Below, piece by piece: positions 33,649-37,069 of a stretch of 37,069 bases of DNA (the first letter of the stretch is position 1; every line of letters starts with the position of its first letter). The stretch covers positions 1 through 37,069 of the forward strand of contig PBFH01000043.1 of NCBI GenBank assembly GCA_002719885.1, written 5' to 3'. The translations under genes and the position numbers were made by a program. Under the pieces are notes generated by a model. That model did not search any database, had not been told where the DNA came from, and saw only the letters and a program-made list of their open reading frames with translations. Origin of the DNA: Rhodospirillaceae bacterium. GTDB lineage: Bacteria > Pseudomonadota > Alphaproteobacteria > MPNO01 > UBA2964.

Positions 33649-35244
33649 ATGATTTGTATGAAACGGTCTTTTGCTATCGGAATTTTATCTTTTTTGTTAG
33701 TTTTCAGTATTCCATCAGCTGTAAAAGCCGGCGATCCAAGGCCGCCTTTATCTCATTTTTTTAGTATGAATGCCTTGAGCGAGTTGTTAACCCGTATCGC
33801 CCTTGTCAGCCTTCGGGGAACCATAGGATTTACCTATCAGAATTTAAGCAATGACCCTTATACAAACCGCATGGTCATAAGTGACGCAATTTTTCGGCCG
33901 CAGTCGCAATGGAGTGGATCTGGAACTTGCGAAGTTAAAGTGGAGAGGCTTTCTACATCTTCTTCACCTTTAGGTGACTTTAATAAATTGAGAAGCAGGG
34001 TCGAAGTTAATGGTGTGGCCGTTCCCCTTAGGTGTTTTCCGCAAGAGTTTATGGTTATCGGCAAGAATGTTCTGACAATAGACAAAATATATTTGAACCT
34101 AGAATACCAATTGAACACTTCAAGTCTTGATCTTGATGTTTTGACTTCCATTCCCAATTTTGCAGCAATTTCTGCCGCATTAAAATTTTCCTACCTGGGG
34201 GTCTCTGCGGAAGATGGAGAATTTTATTCAGATTTGACTTACGCATCATTAACGCTAGAAGATATGGGTTTTTGGAACAAATTTAAAAATGAATTAGCTC
34301 CGGAAATGGCTAAACCACAAGCCATTGAAAAAATGGTAGGAGAACTTTGTCGAATATTATATTCGGACTTTAGAACTAACCGGGCTGAACAGAGAGTAGG
34401 CCGGCCAAGTCCATCTCAGCTATCGTGCGTTAGATCAGCCGGTAAAGAGTTTAATAAATTTATTTCAAAACCAGGAAAAATTGTTCTGAAAACCAGTTTA
34501 AAAAACCCCCTTCGTATCGATAAAAATTTCGATCCAAAGGACTTTTTTTATCAGGTGAGTCCTAAAATTTCATCTGGACCTAATTTAAAATATAAAATGA
34601 TTCCGACAGACTTACTTATGAAGGCTATGACTAATCCATTTTCACTTTCTAATTCTGATAAAATTATTATAGGTGAGGCGTTGGTCTTTGGTAAGGGCGC
34701 CCCAAGGGCTCCGTCGAAAGGGCATGCTCTTTTACGGCCGCTTGCCGAAAAGGGTCATAAGGTAGCTGCACTGGTTTTAGCAAAATCAATGACTTCGCTC
34801 GATCCGGAGATGGCTTATAGATACGCCATGGTCAGTGGAAAGGCCGGCAGCAGTGAGGCTCTCGGTATTATGGATAAACTTGAGCAGGTTCTAACTACGC
34901 CCAAGGTGTTAAAAATCCAAGCGGAATATGCAGCTAAAGATAGGTTTGGAAAGCCTTCAAGAAAGAATTTTGAACCCATTAAAAAACTTCGGTTACGCGC
35001 TCAATCTTACCTTCGGGGTCGCGGTGTTTTTAGGAGCTATGAAAAGGCCTATCAATGGGCGTTGTTGGGTGAAGCCGCGGGGGACCTCTCCTCGTCAAGT
35101 ATTGCTGAGGAAATAGAAACTAGAATGAGTTTCCGTGGTTCAAAAGTCAAATCTGTATGGAAAAAAATAGCTGAAAAGGTTCAGGATAAAGTACTCGATA
35201 GTTGGTTAGTTTATAATTATCCCTCCAAGCTAAAAGAAAACTGA
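33649..35244 (+). CDS. exported protein with Sel1/TPR-like C-terminal repeats
   Basis: 531 aa, ATG preceded by GGGAGG. A signal peptide (to about VKAG) is followed by a large beta-rich region with scattered Cys (about 30-300) that I do not recognise. From about 340 come helical pairs resembling Sel1 repeats: GHALLRPLAEKGHKVAALVLAKSM, split over about 364-387, then AYRYAMVSGKAGSSEAL and AYQWALLGEAAGD. Sel1/TPR arrays bind proteins or peptidoglycan partners. The protein is probably periplasmic. It stands alone; no partner enzyme lies beside it. Confidence 0.78.
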   Translation: MICMKRSFAIGILSFLLVFSIPSAVKAGDPRPPLSHFFSMNALSELLTRIALVSLRGTIGFTYQNLSNDPYTNRMVISDAIFRPQSQWSGSGTCEVKVERLSTSSSPLGDFNKLRSRVEVNGVAVPLRCFPQEFMVIGKNVLTIDKIYLNLEYQLNTSSLDLDVLTSIPNFAAISAALKFSYLGVSAEDGEFYSDLTYASLTLEDMGFWNKFKNELAPEMAKPQAIEKMVGELCRILYSDFRTNRAEQRVGRPSPSQLSCVRSAGKEFNKFISKPGKIVLKTSLKNPLRIDKNFDPKDFFYQVSPKISSGPNLKYKMIPTDLLMKAMTNPFSLSNSDKIIIGEALVFGKGAPRAPSKGHALLRPLAEKGHKVAALVLAKSMTSLDPEMAYRYAMVSGKAGSSEALGIMDKLEQVLTTPKVLKIQAEYAAKDRFGKPSRKNFEPIKKLRLRAQSYLRGRGVFRSYEKAYQWALLGEAAGDLSSSSIAEEIETRMSFRGSKVKSVWKKIAEKVQDKVLDSWLVYNYPSKLKEN

Positions 35245-35323
35245 TATTGCTGATATTTGGCAGGTAGATCGAAATTTTTAAGATAGCTCTACGCTAAAAT
35301 TTTTTTTTATATTGATCAGGATT

Positions 35324-35479
35324 ATGTATGATCATTTTGCCACATATTATGATTTTTTCTTTAGAACAAGTGATCCGCCGGTTTATCTTAAGCCAGGAGA
35401 TGTTTTAGAGATGGAGATAACAGGCATTGGAATTTTAAGAAATACGGTTATAGATGAAACAGAAGTGCATCTTTATTAA
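35324..35479 (+). pseudogene. C-terminal remnant of a fumarylacetoacetate hydrolase family gene
   Basis: A 51-codon frame contains RTSDPPVYLKPGDVLEMEI and then TGIGILRNTV, the end of FAH-family enzymes (metal-dependent C-C hydrolases and decarboxylases of aromatic degradation). The domain normally has some 200-300 residues, with its metal-binding Glu and Asp further upstream; all of that is missing. The 80 bases before it carry no related frame. It is a leftover of a lost catabolic gene in the 265-base gap before proX. Confidence 0.8.
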
Positions 35480-35509
35480 TTTATTTTAATAGAAAGGTTT
35501 TTTTTTAAA

Positions 35510-36517
35510 ATGAAAGCTTTAGTCACATTGATATTTGCTGCTAGTGCAATGTTTATTGGACATAGTGTAGTTGCCGAAAATTGCGGGAAAATAAAAGTTG
35601 CTGAGATGAATTGGCCCTCGGCTGAACTAATGGCAAATGTTGATAAATTAATATTGGAGAAAGGCTTTGACTGTGATGTAGAATTAGTAGCAGGCGCCAC
35701 AACGACGACATTCGCCTCGATGAACGAGAAAGGTCAACCTGACCTAGCAAGTGAGCTTTGGGTTAATGCACTAAGAGTTCCCTTAAAAAAGGCATTAAAT
35801 GAAGGACGACTTCATACAATTAATCGAGGACCTATAACCGAACTGGGAGAAGGTTGGTGGATTCCTCCCCATACGGTAAAAAAGCATCCAGAATTAAAAA
35901 CGGTTCTTGATGTTTTAAAGAGGCCAGAACTATTCCCGCATCCAGAAGATAAGTCAAAGGGGGGGTTCGTAACTTGTCCGGCGGGTTGGGGTTGTCAACT
36001 TACCAATGCCAACCTTTATCGTGCTTTCGAGATGAAAAAAAAGGGGTGGCGCTTGGTTGATCCCGGCTCCTCAGCGGGGTTAGACGGTTCCATGGCCAAG
36101 GCTATGCAGCGTGGAGAAAATTGGTTTGGCTATTATTGGTCCCCTACTGCAATGATCGGAAAATTCAAAATGAAAAAATTATCATTCGGTGTGCCGTTCG
36201 CAGGTAGTAAAAATTGGGATGGTTGTATTGTTAAACCGGAACAGGAATGTGCTAATCCTAAACCATCAGCTTGGACCAAGTCAGAAGTGCACTCGGTAAT
36301 AACTGATCGATTTATGAAACGGGGTGGTGCGGCTATAACATATTTAAAAAACCGAGTATTTCCAGGGTCTGTTATGAATGCCATGTTGGTTTACATGTCA
36401 AAGAATCAAGCTAGCGGACAGGATGCAGCTATTGAATTCCTGCAAAAACAACGGGATATTTGGGGAAGTTGGATATCACCTAAAATTGCTAAAAAAATTG
36501 AGTCTGTGAAATTTTAA
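35510..36517 (+). CDS. proX: ProX-like glycine betaine/choline ABC transporter substrate-binding protein
   Basis: 335 aa. The signal peptide ends HSVVA-ENCG, followed by an OpuAC domain. The aromatic box of betaine-binding proteins is suggested by Trp residues in EMNWPSAE, SELWVNAL, GEGWWIPP and GENWFGYYWSPTAM. Two Cys in CPAGWGC are a likely disulfide. It is the periplasmic receptor for quaternary amines such as glycine betaine, choline or proline betaine, used as osmolytes or nutrients. The permease gene starts 44 bases downstream. Confidence 0.92.
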   Translation: MKALVTLIFAASAMFIGHSVVAENCGKIKVAEMNWPSAELMANVDKLILEKGFDCDVELVAGATTTTFASMNEKGQPDLASELWVNALRVPLKKALNEGRLHTINRGPITELGEGWWIPPHTVKKHPELKTVLDVLKRPELFPHPEDKSKGGFVTCPAGWGCQLTNANLYRAFEMKKKGWRLVDPGSSAGLDGSMAKAMQRGENWFGYYWSPTAMIGKFKMKKLSFGVPFAGSKNWDGCIVKPEQECANPKPSAWTKSEVHSVITDRFMKRGGAAITYLKNRVFPGSVMNAMLVYMSKNQASGQDAAIEFLQKQRDIWGSWISPKIAKKIESVKF

Positions 36518-36561
36518 ATAAAAAGTTTTTATTATTTTAAGGACTCTTTGAAGAGATTAAA

Positions 36562-37069
36562 ATGGAGATTTTTGATAATTTTCCAACGATGGGTCGGCAA
36601 GACCTGCGTGACTTTAAGAATGCTATTGATTCCAGTTTTCGTGAGTTTTCTCGGGTATACGGAGAAAATTTAGAAAATTTTTTTGAACCCTTATTGTTTT
36701 TTTTAATTTGGTTCGAAAAGTGCCTGATTAGTGCTCCTTGGCCTTTAATAATTTTTGTAATTGCGGTGCTAGCTTGGGTTGGATCAAAAAGCTGGTATAT
36801 TGTCATCGGTTGCATAGTAGCATTTTTGATCATCGGCTACTTTGGAATGTGGGAAAATACCATGGCAACAATTGCCATTATTTCTGTAGCAACATTCCTT
36901 TGTATTCTTTTTGGAATACCGATCGGTATATGGATGGCAAAATCTGATCGTGTTCGCTCTGCATTTACTCCTCTACTAGATGTGATGCAAACAATACCAA
37001 GTTTTGTTTATTTAATCCCTGTGGTCATGTTGTTAGGTATAGGAAAAGTACCCGGACTTTTAGCTGTTT
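36562..37069 (+). CDS. proW: ProW-like permease of a glycine betaine ABC transporter (partial)
   Basis: The frame opens with ATG 36562 and runs 169 codons to the window end without a stop. A charged N-terminal part (about 1-45) is followed by helices from LLFFLIWFEK onward, and then TPLLDVMQTIPSFVYLIPVVM with LGIGKVPGLLAV, the conserved EAA-preceding loop of OpuAB/ProW permeases. It pairs with the ProX gene just upstream; the ATPase gene would be expected beyond the window. The 3' end is outside the window. Confidence 0.93.
   Translation, partial: MEIFDNFPTMGRQDLRDFKNAIDSSFREFSRVYGENLENFFEPLLFFLIWFEKCLISAPWPLIIFVIAVLAWVGSKSWYIVIGCIVAFLIIGYFGMWENTMATIAIISVATFLCILFGIPIGIWMAKSDRVRSAFTPLLDVMQTIPSFVYLIPVVMLLGIGKVPGLLAV

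Noticed and set aside
36519-36536. AATAAAAA/TTTTTATT inverted repeat between proX and proW
   Set aside because: The arms are A/T only with essentially no loop, so it is unlikely to fold as an attenuator.

Overview
The window reads as chromosomal DNA of a marine-type alphaproteobacterium. An rRNA operon ends in the order 23S, 5S, tRNA-fMet that is usual for the class. The protein families point the same way: nickel superoxide dismutase with its peptidase, a class GN sortase with its VIT/VWA target, GlnE, HspQ, a TIGR02281-type aspartic protease and a ProX/ProW betaine importer. Most of the window is AT-rich, with short intergenic gaps and many non-ATG starts. I cannot name the genus.

Bases 1-5200 are the rRNA operon tail and a serial integration site. 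Behind the intact tRNA-fMet (703-779) lie four more tRNA 3' ends in the same orientation: 2589-2635, 2832-2877, 4222-4252 and 5146-5180. Between them are accessory genes: a MORN/pentapeptide exported protein, a polytopic membrane protein and a flavodoxin-fold quinone reductase of visibly higher GC. There are also helically phased direct repeats of the kind integrases bind, and inverted pieces of the tRNA anticodon arm. No integrase gene remains in view. A GC-rich MetE-like methyltransferase follows at 5216-6343.

Bases 6656-8709 (minus strand) form a metal and oxidative-stress cluster: a HupE/UreJ-like putative nickel transporter, sodN, sodX, a lysine-rich unknown and an IsdG/HmoA-like heme monooxygenase. 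A Fur-family-like palindrome lies just upstream. Bases 9089-13834 hold a glutathione transferase, an MFS transporter with a possible regulatory leader, a lipoprotein alpha/beta hydrolase, an NTF2-fold protein, a frameshifted DsrE/SaoD-like gene and hspQ.

Bases 14244-17980 (minus strand) are the most interesting part. A compact mini-gene has a consensus promoter, a near-perfect Shine-Dalgarno, a 25-codon ORF and a rho-independent terminator. It lies directly upstream of four tightly packed genes: a family 2 glycosyltransferase, an MTA/SAH-nucleosidase-like protein, a spore-photoproduct-lyase-like radical SAM enzyme and an SDR. This resembles the layout of peptide-modification loci such as pqqA followed by its enzymes, but the link is an inference.

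Bases 18135-28356 carry a DMT transporter, the sortase pair, a TauD-type dioxygenase, a DUF3429 membrane protein, an aldo/keto reductase, the aspartic protease and glnE. Bases 28749-37069 mix intact metabolic genes (amidohydrolase, cupin, beta-hydroxyacid dehydrogenase, two exported unknowns, proX and partial proW) with decayed ones: an MDR oxidoreductase that has lost its cofactor loop and a fumarylacetoacetate-hydrolase tail. Several tiny single-helix ORFs sit in the gaps.
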